64,000 nt of DNA from Colius striatus (lineage: Eukaryota > Chordata > Aves > Coliiformes > Coliidae): the NCBI RefSeq assembly GCF_028858725.1, contig NC_084766.1, forward strand, positions 21,430,501 through 21,494,500, read 5' to 3'. The notes beneath the pieces were generated by a model. That model did not search any database and was not told the DNA's origin. It saw nothing but the letters and a program-made list of their open reading frames with translations. Made by a program: the position numbers and the translations under genes. Each line of letters opens with the position of its first letter. Within the stretch, counting starts at the first letter, position 1. Below are positions 44,941 to 58,093 of this stretch, piece by piece.

Positions 44941-47900
44941 ACATCTGCTCTACTTTTGTCACCCTTCCTTTACTGAGACTTCTGTTAACATCCCCTGTGC
45001 TTATAGCAGGGTCTGGCAAAGCATCCCAAAAGAGTGCCTTCGTTACACAGGGATGTTTGGGGGTACTAGTGCCCCTCTAATCTTTCCTCATGGGGCTGTT
45101 CTATTTCAGACAAATGATATTTAGTGGGATTTGGTGGAAGAGGCAGGCTGATGTCAAGTCACTTCTCTTTCTGTGCAATACATCCTAAAAAAGAAAGACG
45201 TCTGCAGAGGCTGAGAGGACTGCTGGAGAAGAAGTGGGATGCAGAGTGCTTTTTCTGGAGGGGGGCGGGAAGGGGAGGGCGTTTTCAGCTAAATCTCCCA
45301 TTTAACAGCTTCTCTTAGTCTTATTTCATACTTAGATTGTGAGGACATTGCTCTTCCTAGCTGGTTGTTTGGGGTGGGAGGGGGAAGAGCAGGGGAGAGA
45401 GGATCATGAGATGAAAGTAAAATGGCTTTGGCAACAAATCGTAAGAGAGGGTTTACGACCAAGAATCTCAGGTAGAAGCTGGTATCTCCTTCTGTCTTGG
45501 AGTCACATACATAACTATCTCTGAAGGACAAGGTTTAGCTGACCCTTGTGCATGGCTCTTTGCTCAGCATACTGGATTGTGTAAATCCCTTTCATGGGTT
45601 CTGAGGACTTTCCATGGGCTGTAGGAGGAATCTTGGCATCTAACTTAGTGCTATGGGTACCATGAGGCATCATAAAGAACTTTATTGTGACTTTTTAAAC
45701 CCTCTGTGGCTCCAGTGAGTGTAAGGCACATCATGTGCCTTAGCTTATTAGTCCACCAAACCTCAGAGCTGCTTTCAGATTAAGCTCTTTGACCACCTTT
45801 AATAGTGGTCAGTTACACTGTGATACTTGTCCATTTTTTGCATTTTTGCTGTCACTTATGCAATGTGAAATTGAGTTGTCTAGTACGTTTGAGATCACTG
45901 TTATAGCAGGTTATCCTAAATGTATAAAGTTTGGAGGGAGATATTACTGTGTGTTTTAATGAACCTTTTGCTGTTATAGTTTTTTGGATGGTTTACTTAA
46001 GTTTTCATACAAGTTATTGCTGTTCAGGAACTAAGGAAATAAAATAGAATATAAGCTTAGCTAGCCTCTCCATATATCATCTTCTCTGCCATGTTCTCCT
46101 GGTACCTGTATTTACATACACATTTTCCTTCATGATTGTGACTCATTTTCTGCAGTAAAGCAGATGTTAGTCTTTTGCTTCTACATTAATTATCCTGAAT
46201 ATGCTACAATTTTATCTCTTGGTTTTGATGGGAGTATAGATTACTAAAATCTCTGTATCCCTTTGTTCTGAGTTTGCAGTTAAAATAAATTGTGTTAGTC
46301 TGTGTTGCTGATGTGGCTGAGTTTTGACTTCTCTTTCATTAACATCCACCTTGCCTCAGGATATAACCTTTATAGTTCTGGAAGTCAGTTGTCTTTGGAG
46401 TTATCTGTGAAAACATCATCAGTGTGCACTGTGGCAGAGATACTTGCCTTGTACCTGCAGAGAGCCTGAAAGGAATCTCTGGGAAGTTAACGGGCCTGTT
46501 CATCTAAGTAGATGAAACAGGATGTGCTTATTATAGGACTGCTGAAAGGAGACTGAACTGGAAAGAATTACAGAGGTATGTGAAACTTCAATTTGGACTC
46601 CAATCCAGATTCTAACCCTCATTCAGAGTTAATGTAAACACAGGAACATGACGTTCAGCTCAATGGAGAGAAGTGTAAAGGTACAGATCTGAAACACCTG
46701 CATACATCCAAGGTGATGGATGCTATGTAACATGTCTGCAGAAATGCACGTAAGGCTACAGTGAATCCCAAGCTGAATGTGAGACCTGTGTCATTCAACT
46801 GTGAAAAAAGCAGATGTATAAATAAGGGTATCACCTTTAAGATACAAAGTCAGTCTTTGACTGGGGCATTGCATACAGTTTTAGCATAACTCTTCAAAAA
46901 AGAGAAGATCAGCTGGACTGAGTCTGCAGAAGAGCAATGAGAATATCACACACCTAGAGAATTTGATTTGTAATTAAATAATATAAGTGATTTAAGTAAT
47001 TTAGGTTAACCTAAAGAAGCAAAAATGGCAATAGCAAAACTTTTATTGCTGCTTAAAGCTGTCTCCTTTTTATGCATCTTTCCATTCCAGAAGTTCAGAC
47101 CATAGCTTTAATCACAGTTTTCACTGGCCAATGAATAAATTATCCTGTTAAATTTGGATTCTGAACAGAAAGATGTTCTGAAGATATTGTACAAAAAACT
47201 GAGCTAGGGCTTCGACTTTGGGGTTTTGAACTTTGAAAATTCAGTTAACCATTTGTATGTTTATGAAAGCTCAAAAATAATACACATTTGATTATTCTAG
47301 CCTCTAAGATTGCATCAACAACTGTTAATGACTGCAAGAATAGCTTTGGTTTACAAGTGAAAAGTAGCCACAGTCTACAGCCCTGTCACTGTAAGATCTT
47401 TTTCAGAGAAGTGGGTAGTGTGAAGAACATTGATGATTCATAAACCTAAATTGTTTTAAATACACACCAAAAGCATATCTTTGTTTAACCTGTTTGTTTG
47501 AGATACCAGTTTTCTGATTCCTTGTTGCTGGCTCAAAAGAATAAAATCCTATTTAATGGGGTAATAAGCATCATTTACAGGGAGGCACCTGGTTTTGCTC
47601 AGGGCAAGCCAAGCTCTGCATGGTATAAAAGAGGAAACTGGGAGTTGAAGAGCCATGCAAAGACAGATTTCTCAATTTGGTCATGAAGCTGAGTAAAATA
47701 TTAGTTTACACTGGGAAAATGCTCAACCGTCCCACTCTGCTGGGAACCTCAGATGTTAAATCCCTAAAACATATAATGTATTTACTAGCTTTACTGGTAG
47801 AGGTGTCTAATGCTTCATGTCCAGTTATGATGGAGAATCTTATGAGTGCAGACAGTTATAAGGCCTCTCACTGAGCGAGAGTACTGCAAGGCAAAGTTAT

Positions 47901-48590
47901 GAAGCATTTTTCATCATCTCTTCTCCTGGCAGTGACTACAGAGAAGTTTTGTAAGATTATTTACAGGTTAATATATTATTAGCATCTTTGTGGGATAGCT
48001 GAAATTGTGGAGTTTGTGTCCAGTTTCCAATGGTGTAGAAGGAACAGAGTGAAACAAGAATTTCTTTGCTCTAATTTTCCTTTAAATCTCTTCTAGATTC
48101 CTTTTAAGCATTTCTCTAGGGACAGACTGATGCCTTTGTCTGGATTTTTGGTGTGTTTGTTGTTTCTTTCCTTCTCCTGCCAATAAAGTTCCAACACAGT
48201 TTAACCCAACCTTTCATTCAAAAGATGGCTTTTTGCAAAACAATGGAAACGTTAAAAAAAACTATGTAGTATTGATCAGAGATTAACATGTTTATAAGTC
48301 AATTCCTTATGCTGCAGAATCTGTTTGAAATGATCTGTATGCCAATCCTTCAGTCAACAGATCATGCTGCTGCTGAATGCTCTCTTGGAAGCGGCCAGGC
48401 CAAGGGTGCTTCAGAATTTTCCCAGAACATGGTTTCTCTTCATTTGCTTTAACAAGAAAAGTTTCACATCTGTTTCCACCATCTTTTCTGTCTCACATTC
48501 CTTGCAGTTTTTTTCACAAGGTGATCTGAGTCATTTGCCTTCTCCAGTGCTGTGTTGGTCATGCAGGAGTTCCGGAAACCTTCATGATTG

Positions 48591-48662
48591 AGTTCATGAA
48601 GCAGTTCATGAACTAGTAGTTCATGAAGTTCATGGGTAGTGGTTCCTTTGCTCCAAAGGAAC
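48591..48662. repeat. Cluster of AGTTCATGAA palindromic repeats plus small hairpin
   Basis: AGTTCATGAA starts at 48591, 48603 and 48618, with a variant AGTTCATGGG at 48627. Each contains the palindrome TTCATGAA, and 48605-48627 forms a larger palindrome (TTCATGAAC TAGTA GTTCATGAA). Immediately after, GTTCCTTTG (48642-48650) pairs with CAAAGGAAC (48654-48662) over a 3-base loop. Confidence 0.85.
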
Positions 48663-51600
48663 TACCTTGTTCCTCACACTATGTGTATTCCTTTCTTGCT
48701 TTGGCTTGTATATTCCCAACTCAGGTGGTTGTATTTCTGATTGGAGATACATAACTGCTAATTCTTTTAAAGCAAAGTGGGTTTTAATATTTAAAATGCC
48801 ACTTACTAAAGGTTTTCTTCTATATTCCGCTTTCCATCATGACGTTGTTTCTTTTTCAATTGTATAAAGGTTACTGTGGCTATTCTTTACCTTCATAAGC
48901 AAACTTAAGAAGTTTTTTCATTTGTTTCTCAAATGTTTGTAAAAGAGTAATTGTCTTCCTTCACAGAGAACATACATGACCACTATTTCCTACTTTCATT
49001 CTTCACTGTATAATTAGTGGACTGACCTTGGCACTGACAGTGCCCCTTGTTGAGCTTGGTATGGGAGCTGCTAAAACACTCCTACCACCCTAGGATTTTC
49101 TATCAGCTGATGAAAAAATTTAAGTCTTGTGAAAGCCTGAACTTCAGCTTTGTGTTTTCCACTCTTTAAGGTCATTCAAAATAAATCAGCCTCTGGCCTC
49201 TAATAGTGAAGAAAAATCAAAGAAAGAATTTATTTCAGATACTACAAAATAGAGGACTTCGTTAGGATACCAAAAAAAGATTATTTCCTTTCATAGAACT
49301 TATGGATCATCAACATATAGTCAATTTAAAGCAGCAGAAAATTTATTCCTCGTTGTTGTAGCAACACACAGAGAGACCTATATGAAATTAGAAAAATATG
49401 CAAGTATTGTAGAATGAAATGGGTTGCCTTTTATGGTGATTACTTTAGACATAGACAGAAGGAGTGGGGGGAAGCCCACGTGTGAAAATGTATAGAAATG
49501 TGACTGACGTGTTAAAATCAACTCAACAAATGCCTCAAGACTATTTCTTCACTGTCTTTCAACAATGTGGTAGAGATGGTCGGCATGCTATGAAAGGCGT
49601 ATTTCATCATTTAAGTGAGAAGAGTAGCTAAACAGTAGAAGATGGGAGCAGAGCAAAGCTAATATGATGCAGGAGATCAGCTGTTAAAATGTTACTGGAG
49701 AGTGCTTGTATTGATGTGAGAGAACATTTTTGTTCAAGAAGTACAGGCATAGCATGAGGATAGCAGACGGCTGGTAATGTAAAAGCTGGTATGGCAGCAT
49801 GAACTCCCCATTCACCACATGTGGGAGGAAACGTGTGTCATATAGATCACTAAGAAAACTCTGAGGGGTAAGATTGCTTCTTTTTTTCATGTGAAAGTGA
49901 GGAGGTTTCACATTCTGAAAATGTAAGTTGTGAGGGTTTCATTAGTAAAATGATGTTGCAGATCTCAAAAAGGAAACAAACTATTATTGACAACTAAGTT
50001 GTAAACAGAAGACTGAGTTATTTAAAATAGATTCAATGTCTTGTGGTTTGAGGAAAAAAAACTTCAAAGCCATATATTGTAACAGAAAGATAAAGTTCTA
50101 GAACAAAGGGTCTAATCTACCAAGTTTCAGTTAAATTTCCACTGAACCTAGATGGCAAATTTATAAAACATACAATAACCTGACCTGGTATGTTTAGTTT
50201 AATTCCATTAAAAAAATATAGAAATCATCTTTTTTTTCTGAAGAAAAATGTAACCTAGATAATGCTTTCTGTATATCATTAAAGTACGTTGGCTGAAACT
50301 GGAGCAAATTCAGACATTTAACTTGTCCAGACATTTGGTTTATTCAGAGCTTAATTATCTTACCAACTGCTCACAAACTGAAGGCTGGAGATGGGTTTTC
50401 CATGGTATGAGCTGATTTGTGGACTATTGCAAGGACAACTAAAAGGTTGATTTTTTTTCTTAGAATATATAAATGTATGGGTTAGGTGTTATTGTGGTTT
50501 TATCTAAAGATCTGAGGTAGTGGAGAGAATGCTGGTGTATTAGACACTAGCAAACAATGAAGTTGGACCTGCCCTATAAATAAAAGTGATTTTTATGGGG
50601 CAGAAACACCCAGGCTATATAAGACCACAAATAATCTGTAAATATATGATTCATAGCTCTTGTATTATAAAATTAAAACCTGTTTGATATTGTGTTTTTT
50701 AAGTAGAAAAAACCTACACCATAACAAAGAAACATCAAGAAAAGACACTTGATTAAGAGGAGAACTAAGAACCTAATATTAAAAAAAGCAGTTGAGCAAC
50801 ATACTCTTGCTTGTGTGTGTTTGCCTTGGCACTACACAGGCCACTGAGTTTCCAAAAAGGGTGGTTTTTGGTTTGATCAAATGTGCATCCTGTTACCAAA
50901 CCTTTGGTGCAGGGATGGTTTTTCAAGCAGTTCCAACATTTTCTTTTGTGTGCTAGAAATTATGGTATTTTATTCTTGTGGTAGAAGATACAGAATAATC
51001 TGCCTTATGATTCTATGAATAAACACTACACTGGTAGATTTTTACCCATCTGTTTTCTTGGTTTTGTTTGCTATTGCTTGCTCTTTGGTCTCGATCTTGA
51101 AAAGCCCAGGTGCACAGTAGCTCCTGTAAGTTCTGCTGCCAGGCTCTGCCTGTGCTTATAGTCCTAACACCTCTATGAAAGGCTTCTGGCACATGTGGCA
51201 GTTATGGAAAGTTTGGAAGTGATAACAGAATTTATACCCCAACCATAATTCATATTTTTCACATACCATAGCTGCTACTCCTCCCAAAGGACCTAATTGC
51301 TTTCCCTCTTGCCTTGTTGCTCTTAGTATGTACTAAGGGATTAACCGAGTAGGACAGAATTGGACAACTGACAAAATGAATTTCCTTCTCTTAACTATTT
51401 AAGCATCATAAAAATTACTCTGGTTTTTTTCCCACTCAAATTAGAAAGAAAAATTATTTGCAAAATCTAGAAACCTTTTATATCTGTGCTAGTGCATCAG
51501 AGTTTCAGAGAAAATAGTTCATCTTTGCCTTGCAAGGATGCAAATAGGTGCTATTTTTGTGGTACATACAGTGAAACTGAAATGCTGGTAGACTATATTC

Positions 51601-54239
51601 CCATCCCTAAATAAGGAATGGAAGAAACCCAGGTATCTCAACAGACTGTTAGACAAACCTATCCTACTAGAGATTTGGGCTTTTTCAGGTTGTATTTTGG
51701 TGAGATCCAAGGGAGAAAATGGCATAAATTAAGTCTTGCCCTGACACTCCACTGCTGTGTTTGTGCTGCAGCCCACTGTCACTTTTTCTACACGGTGGGC
51801 CACATTGCTGGGTGACCACTCAGCCTCCAAGCTGGATTTGAGACCTATTAAGCATGGGAAAGATCATTCTTTGTGGTCTACATTTTATTCTTTCTAAAGA
51901 CCTGATGTTTCTGAAGGAAGTTTTCCCATAGTGGACTGAGTGCATCCAGAAGAAGGCTGCTTGTGTAGAGCATTAGTTCCATCATTGGACAAAGCACCTC
52001 GCACATGTACTTTGATCTTATGTGCAATCTCTTCACATACAACATGTCTTCTTTTAGCAGATCATAGTTCCATTTTCCTTTCTGCATACTGGCCTTCCTG
52101 GGTTTAAAAGGCTCCATTAGAAATGGGTGTTTCCACAGCCTGGCTTATCAAGAGAGTGTAGTGATGAGACCTTTATCATTACCAGGTCAGGCGGTAACAG
52201 AATCACAACAGTATCAGGCAAGGAAGGAACTGCTTGTAGTGTGCAGAGGATGCATGGTAGCAGGGTAGCAGCCAACACAGAGCAGTGGGATTGCATGCAG
52301 GAGGATTGAACTTTAGGAAAAACGTATTTTGTGGATACAAGATTGCATGATGTTAGATGCTCAGCCTAAGAGCTGTCAAAATCACGTCTCCTTCTGCTCA
52401 GTATAACCAGTTCTTCCAGGTTAACCCCTTGGGGGCGCTGAAATGATTTGTCTTTTAGATCGTAACAGGTATCAGTGGACTGAAGTTCTAGACTTCGTTT
52501 GTGGAGCAACATGCCATGAAGAGATTTTTTTTCCTTCCTTACCACAGGTGATACCCTTGCCAAGAGTGATAGATCTGCTGCTAAAATTCTATATCTTAAG
52601 TCAGAATGTAATGATAAAGAGAAAATTTGTCTGTTTCGTTGAAAAAACACTATAGCTGAGGATGAGAGACAGTGATGAGCAATTCCTGAATTGAAATGTA
52701 TGATTTTTCTAAATGATACAGAAATATTAGTGTCAATACTCAGTAGTATCAAACTACTTTTTTTTTTTACCCTTGTGCTGCTGTTTTGCCTGCAAGATTT
52801 TTTTGTTGTTTTTTATTTTTATTGTGTATAGATTTCCTTGGTCTTCCATCTTTCTGTTTCCCAGGAATGATTCACTTGACTGGACTGCAGGGAAGCAGGC
52901 ATGTCATAGCAACACATAGGGAGATAAAAACATATTCAGAAGCATATGACTTGAAGAATTTTTTGAACTCAGCTTGTGCTGCCCCAAAACTACACATTTC
53001 ACCTTTACAAGACATACTAAACAACTGAAGCTCAAGACATTCACAATTCTTTTTTTTTTGTCTGTCCAGCTTGCTTGTCTCAAAGTTAAATTCACAAAGG
53101 AGACTACTTAGAGAAATAAAATGCCATTTTTATTAAAAAAAAATAAAGGATATTCAGATAAGCAGCTATTGTGTGTAATCTGGAAGCAAAAGTGGCAGTA
53201 GTAGTAACTGTAGTGACTTTACATAAGTTTATTTGAATTGCCAAGTATCAGCATTACACTTTTTCTCTGACTCCTTGTCCCTGGTCTAGTCCCAAATGTG
53301 CCAAGATAACGCCTCTGGGGATCATTATAGCAACTTTTGACCCCACTTCAAGGACATGGCTTCCACTACAAACATCTTTAAAGCTATTTTAGCTTCTTCA
53401 ATAGCAAAAGCTGTCAGCAATACAGTGAAAATCTAGCCTCTTTTTGAAAGAAGTCTACAGTAGGCTGTTATGCCCCCAAACCACCCTATTGTTCCCAGTA
53501 GTAGTTGTTCTATGTTATGCTTTTTTGTGCCTTGTATATGCACACTTTACTAAGTCATTTGAGCAGCTGTCTAGAGCTAGCTATCTTAATAGCTGCTAAA
53601 ATCTAGCTTTCAAGGTTTCTTGAAATGCATCAGTGGTGCAGAACTTCTATTTGCAGTTCCATCAATAAAAATTGCCTTTGTTTTTAAGATGAGTCTTCCT
53701 ATGGCTAAAATGCTGCTAAGCTGGGTTAAAAAGTAGTCTAGGTGACTGGATGGGTCCTATGGTCAGTGCTAACAAAACAGAGAGCCTAACAATAATACGC
53801 TGCTGGAAATGAAAAGTGGGAAACAAAAGCAGAAGAAGCTACTATTACCTTTCAAAAGCTGTTTGAAAGGAGAACATGGTACTGCAAGATCATCTGCATG
53901 ACTGTAACAGCAAATGTGGCTTTTGTTGATGCCACTTATGTAACAATTTGACTTCTAAAGGATTCTCCTCTTCCAGGCCTCTTCAGAGAAGCTGGGAAGG
54001 AGGCAGCAGGAAAACGCCATCAGTCAGTCACACAGCGAGTAATGGAGTAATGCCAGCTGAAATGCGGCTGCAGTGCTGCATGGGAGGGCACGAGCAGAGC
54101 ATCTCAAAGGTGTCCTGTCCATGTCGAACAGCCACTGTTCCCAGGCGCCAGTGTCCTGGGAAAGGGACAGGCTTTTGAGAATACAGGCAAAGTCTTCCCT
54201 TTTTTGAAGGTCCATGTAGCAGAGCAGAGGACTGATAGA

Positions 54240-54313
54240 CCACTGTTAGGCTTTTCTCACCCACAGCAATGCTCAAAAGACCATTGCTGTGGGTGAGAAA
54301 GGCCTAACAGTGG
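54240..54313. repeat. Near-perfect hairpin, 32 bp arms, 10 base loop
   Basis: Arm 1 (54240-54271) starts CCACTGTTAGGC and ends CACAGCAATG. Arm 2 (54282-54313) starts CATTGCTGTGGG and ends CCTAACAGTGG. The arms are complementary at 31 of 32 positions; the exception is an A/G difference in the AAAAGCC / AAAGGCC segment. The loop is CTCAAAAGAC. Complementarity stops abruptly at both outer ends. It could be a recent template-switch inversion, a foldback repeat or a hairpin RNA precursor. Confidence 0.95.
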
Positions 54314-56978
54314 GAGTGAATATAACAGAGTGTGTTACAGTCGTGCAGATGTTTCCTTTTAAGCTCTTAAAGAGCTTTAGAACGAAGGCTGACAGCATAC
54401 CAAGGAGGTATCAGTCTGGTGCTACTGCAATTCATGGCTCGGAAGCACTGGTACTTACAGGATAAGCATGCTTAGAGTGGAAATTATGGTTATTAATGAC
54501 TACAGTCAATTAATTTATTGTCACAATGTCAATTGGCAGCACTAAAATCCTGCTATAATCCAAACTATGAGACAAAATGTCTCATTACCAGTTTGCTGTC
54601 TTGAAACTCAGCTGTTACATACCTCCACCCCCACTCTATTAACAAATGTGCACCAAGAACATTTGTCGTGATGTTGCCTCTGATTACTATATTGCCAATT
54701 TAGGCATTAGCTAATGCTCTATGCACTTATTTTCATTTATTTATTTAAACTGATTTGGAAAACTGATAGTTCTTATCGCTTTCATGGTTCATATCTTCTT
54801 TTTATTTCCTGAAATATAAATGGTAAGGTTAGAGAAACTTTTCAGACTGACCATCAGACAATAGAGCAAATCCAGCTCTGCATACTTAGTACAGATCATT
54901 ACCTTTTGACACGTTTTTAGTATGATTTCTAACTGATTCAGCTTTGTTGCCAGCAGGAAAAAAATGCAACTAGTTTGCACACTTGATCATGTTATTGCTT
55001 GCCTGTTCATATCCTACATCATTGATGCTTTCTCCCCTGCAGCTAGTCAGAGTCTCATCCTAAAGCAGGTGTCTTCACTTGGTCAAGTAAATCACTCAAG
55101 ACATGTTTTATTGTAACAGAAGCTCAGCCAACTGCTCACACGTGCAAAGGTCATCACAAGATTTGAGCCCGTGATATATAAACTCCATTCAGTCAGTTCA
55201 GGTTTAAATATGAAAAGAGTAAAATGATGTGTTCTCACTGACAGTGTGTGCAAAGATTAACTAGTTCAAAATATATGAAAACATCGAACGGCAGAAAACT
55301 CTATGAAAAATGATCTTTAAAGAAGGAGAACCTAGCAACCATCTCTGCAAATTTTCCGAACAGAAATATCTTCTCACTACCTAAACTAAAATGAAACTGG
55401 CTTGATGAATTTTTGTTACTCTGATGAAGATAAACCTACATTTTCCCTAGCATCTTCATTCATTTTATACTATTTTATACATGTAAAGAGCCTGCATACA
55501 TATTCACACTTGCTGTCAGTAGTTCCACAAATGGGCAGTTTTACTGTCATGTAGCTAGTTAACTTAAAAAAATGGGAAATGGAGGCACGAGCCTTGGATT
55601 TTCTAAAATGTCTTGAATGATAGACACAGGTAAGGAGTGGGGAAGGACAACAGACTCAGGTCAGGATTACCATGAGGGTATTTTTGAGCCAAATATACTA
55701 TAAAAAAATCATTACTTTGTTTAACATACTTGTACCTTTCTTTGGTGTAAATGCAAATTGTTCTTAAAAGAAGAAATCTGAGGAATAGCCTGTGCTCAGA
55801 GGATGAATACTGCTCTATGTCCCTTTGCAGAAGGAAAGGTGAGAGGATTCAGGAAAGTGAATTAAATTGTAACAATGAAATAAATAAAGTTAAGAGCTAT
55901 GAGGTGGGAATCTGTAACCATGGTGATGAAACCACTAAGTACATCAGAGTCTAGAGGGACTGGACCGATAGGGCTTAATATCCAGAAAGCCACTTCAACC
56001 TTCCAGGTGAGAGGAAAAAAAACCCCAAAGAGTTTATGAAGAAGAGAGAATTTTTCACAAAGGGATTTTTACTGAGAAATATTTAACTGATTGAAATATA
56101 CATAATATGATGTGTGTAGGTGCATCATCTGAAATCCAACACAAGAGGCGTGATTTTGGCAAAAGCAAAACAACAGATGCTTCTGACAACCAAGTTGTGT
56201 AACGGATTTCTCTCTTTGCTACCTAGGTCAACTGTTTCTCACTGAAATGAAAGTTTAACTGAAATGTTAAGGCATCAGAGGGGTAAGACAAAAATACATA
56301 CAGTTGAGGTATGATCCTGTTTTCCTTTACATTAACATTTTCACTGAATTCAGCATTTGTTAAAGTTACACCTAACTATAAAGTTGTGGATGAGGATTTC
56401 TGTTGGTTTTGGGTTTTTTTTTTTACTTTATCATAGCAACTATGTGGAATAGTTGTTAAATCAGAACTATTTAATTCTTTTTCTATTTGTACATAGATTT
56501 GGATGGCGTTTCTAAGGATACAGTGTTATTTAATCTGTCTTCAACTCAGCAAAACAGATGACAACAATTTAGCAAGAAATAAAGGGAAGAGTAGGGAAGA
56601 CTTAATTTTGGAAGATTATTTCCTCTGCTGCCTTGGAAATACAATTTGCAATATATAAGAGTTAATATCCCTCTTCAATATCCGCATGTCTCTGCATTTG
56701 TGAAAGTGAAAGAAGATGGGGAAGGTAGAAGATTTTCCCTGCATGTTGGACACATGGGTAGACTTCCAACATGAGAATACTGGGAAGAAATCTAGTCTTT
56801 TTAGGCTTTGCTAATTAGGATTTTGTTAATGGGGAGTCTGACAATGAATTCTTCTGTTGCTATGGTTTGAACTGCAGAATTGTCCCAAGGCTTTATGTTT
56901 TCTCATGCTAAGTGATACATGATTTTTTTAGTCCCTGTTGCTGGAACTGATACATGTAGAGGCCGTCATACTGTATCT

Positions 56979-58093
56979 AGAATAGAATAGAATCATTACA
57001 GTTGGAATATACCTTTAAGATCATCGACTTAAGAGTCCAACCACTAACCTCACACTGCCAAGCCCATCACTAAACTAAACCATCACTCTCGGCACCTCAT
57101 CTGTGTGTCTTTTGAATATCTCTAGGGTTGGGGACTCCATCTTCTCAGTAAAAAGTTCTTCCTAATCTCCAATCTAAACTTCCCCTGGCATAACTTGAAC
57201 TCGTTTCCTCATGTCCTATAATTGATTACTGGAGAGAAGAGATTGACCCCCACCTCACTTACAACCCTCTTTCTGATAATTGTAGGGTATGATTGTATCT
57301 CCTCTCAGCCTCCTTTTCTCTAGGCTAAACATCCCCAGCTCCCTCAGCTGTTCCTCATCAGACTTGTTGTCCAGACCCTTCACCAACTCTGTTGCCCATC
57401 TCTGGACATGGTCCAGTACCTCAATGACTTCTTGTAGTGAGAGGCCCAAAACTGAACACAGTATTTGAAGTGCAGCCTCACCAGCGCTGAGTACTGAGGG
57501 ACAATCACTTCTTTGGCCCTGCTGGCCACACTACTTCTGATATAGGCCAGGATGCCATTGGGCTGCTGGGCCACCTGGGCACACTGCTGGCTCATGGTCA
57601 GCCGCTGTCAGTTAACACCATCGGGGCCTTTTCTGATGGACAGTTTTCCAGCTGCACATCACCAAGCCTGTAGCATTGCCTGGGGTTGTTGTGGCCCAAG
57701 TGCAGGACCCAGCACTTGACCTTGTTAAAACTCATACAATTGGCCTCGGCCCATTGCTCCAGCCTGTCCAGGTCCCTCTAAAGAGCCTTCCTGCCCTCAA
57801 GCAGATCTACACACCTGCCTAATTTGGTGCTATCAGTAAATTTAGTGAGGGTACACTTGATCCCCTCATCCAGATCACTGAGAAGGACGTTAAACAGAAC
57901 AGGCCCCAGCATCAAGCCCTGGGGAACACCACTGGGAGCTGACTGCCAACTGGATTTAACTCCATTCACTACGACTGTCTATGCCCAGCCATCCAGTCAG
58001 TTTTCCACTCATCTTAGAGTAGGTTCATCCAAGCCATGGGCAGCCAGTTTCTCTAGGGGTTTGTGTGTAATGCAAAATCGAGTCCTATATCAA
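56979..58093 (-). mobile_element. CR1 LINE, 5'-truncated, minus orientation, decayed
   Basis: The left end is the CR1 tail complement (AGAATAGAATAGAATCATTA), followed by the 3' UTR and the 3' half of ORF2. Read on the minus strand, the reverse transcriptase motif [17 protein letters not shown] and the following [15 protein letters not shown] segment are visible at 57969-57830. The Y/FADD-type box is altered to FTDS. Several stops and frameshifts break the frame, so the copy is dead. About 1.1 kb remains. Confidence 0.93.

Larger units (their letters stand above)
44941..56978. other. Gene-poor intergenic region
   Basis: No ORF longer than ~128 codons and no family resemblance on either strand. 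Contents I can name: a palindrome cluster at 48591-48662, a long hairpin at 54240-54313, and AT-rich stretches around 54470-54800 that look like possible conserved non-coding sequence. Poly-T runs occur at 52759-52768 and 53049-53058. No RNA gene recognised. Confidence 0.55.

Noticed and set aside
52366-52752. 128-codon minus ORF in the gene-poor region
   Set aside because: No conserved motif and ordinary length for chance in AT-rich DNA of this size.
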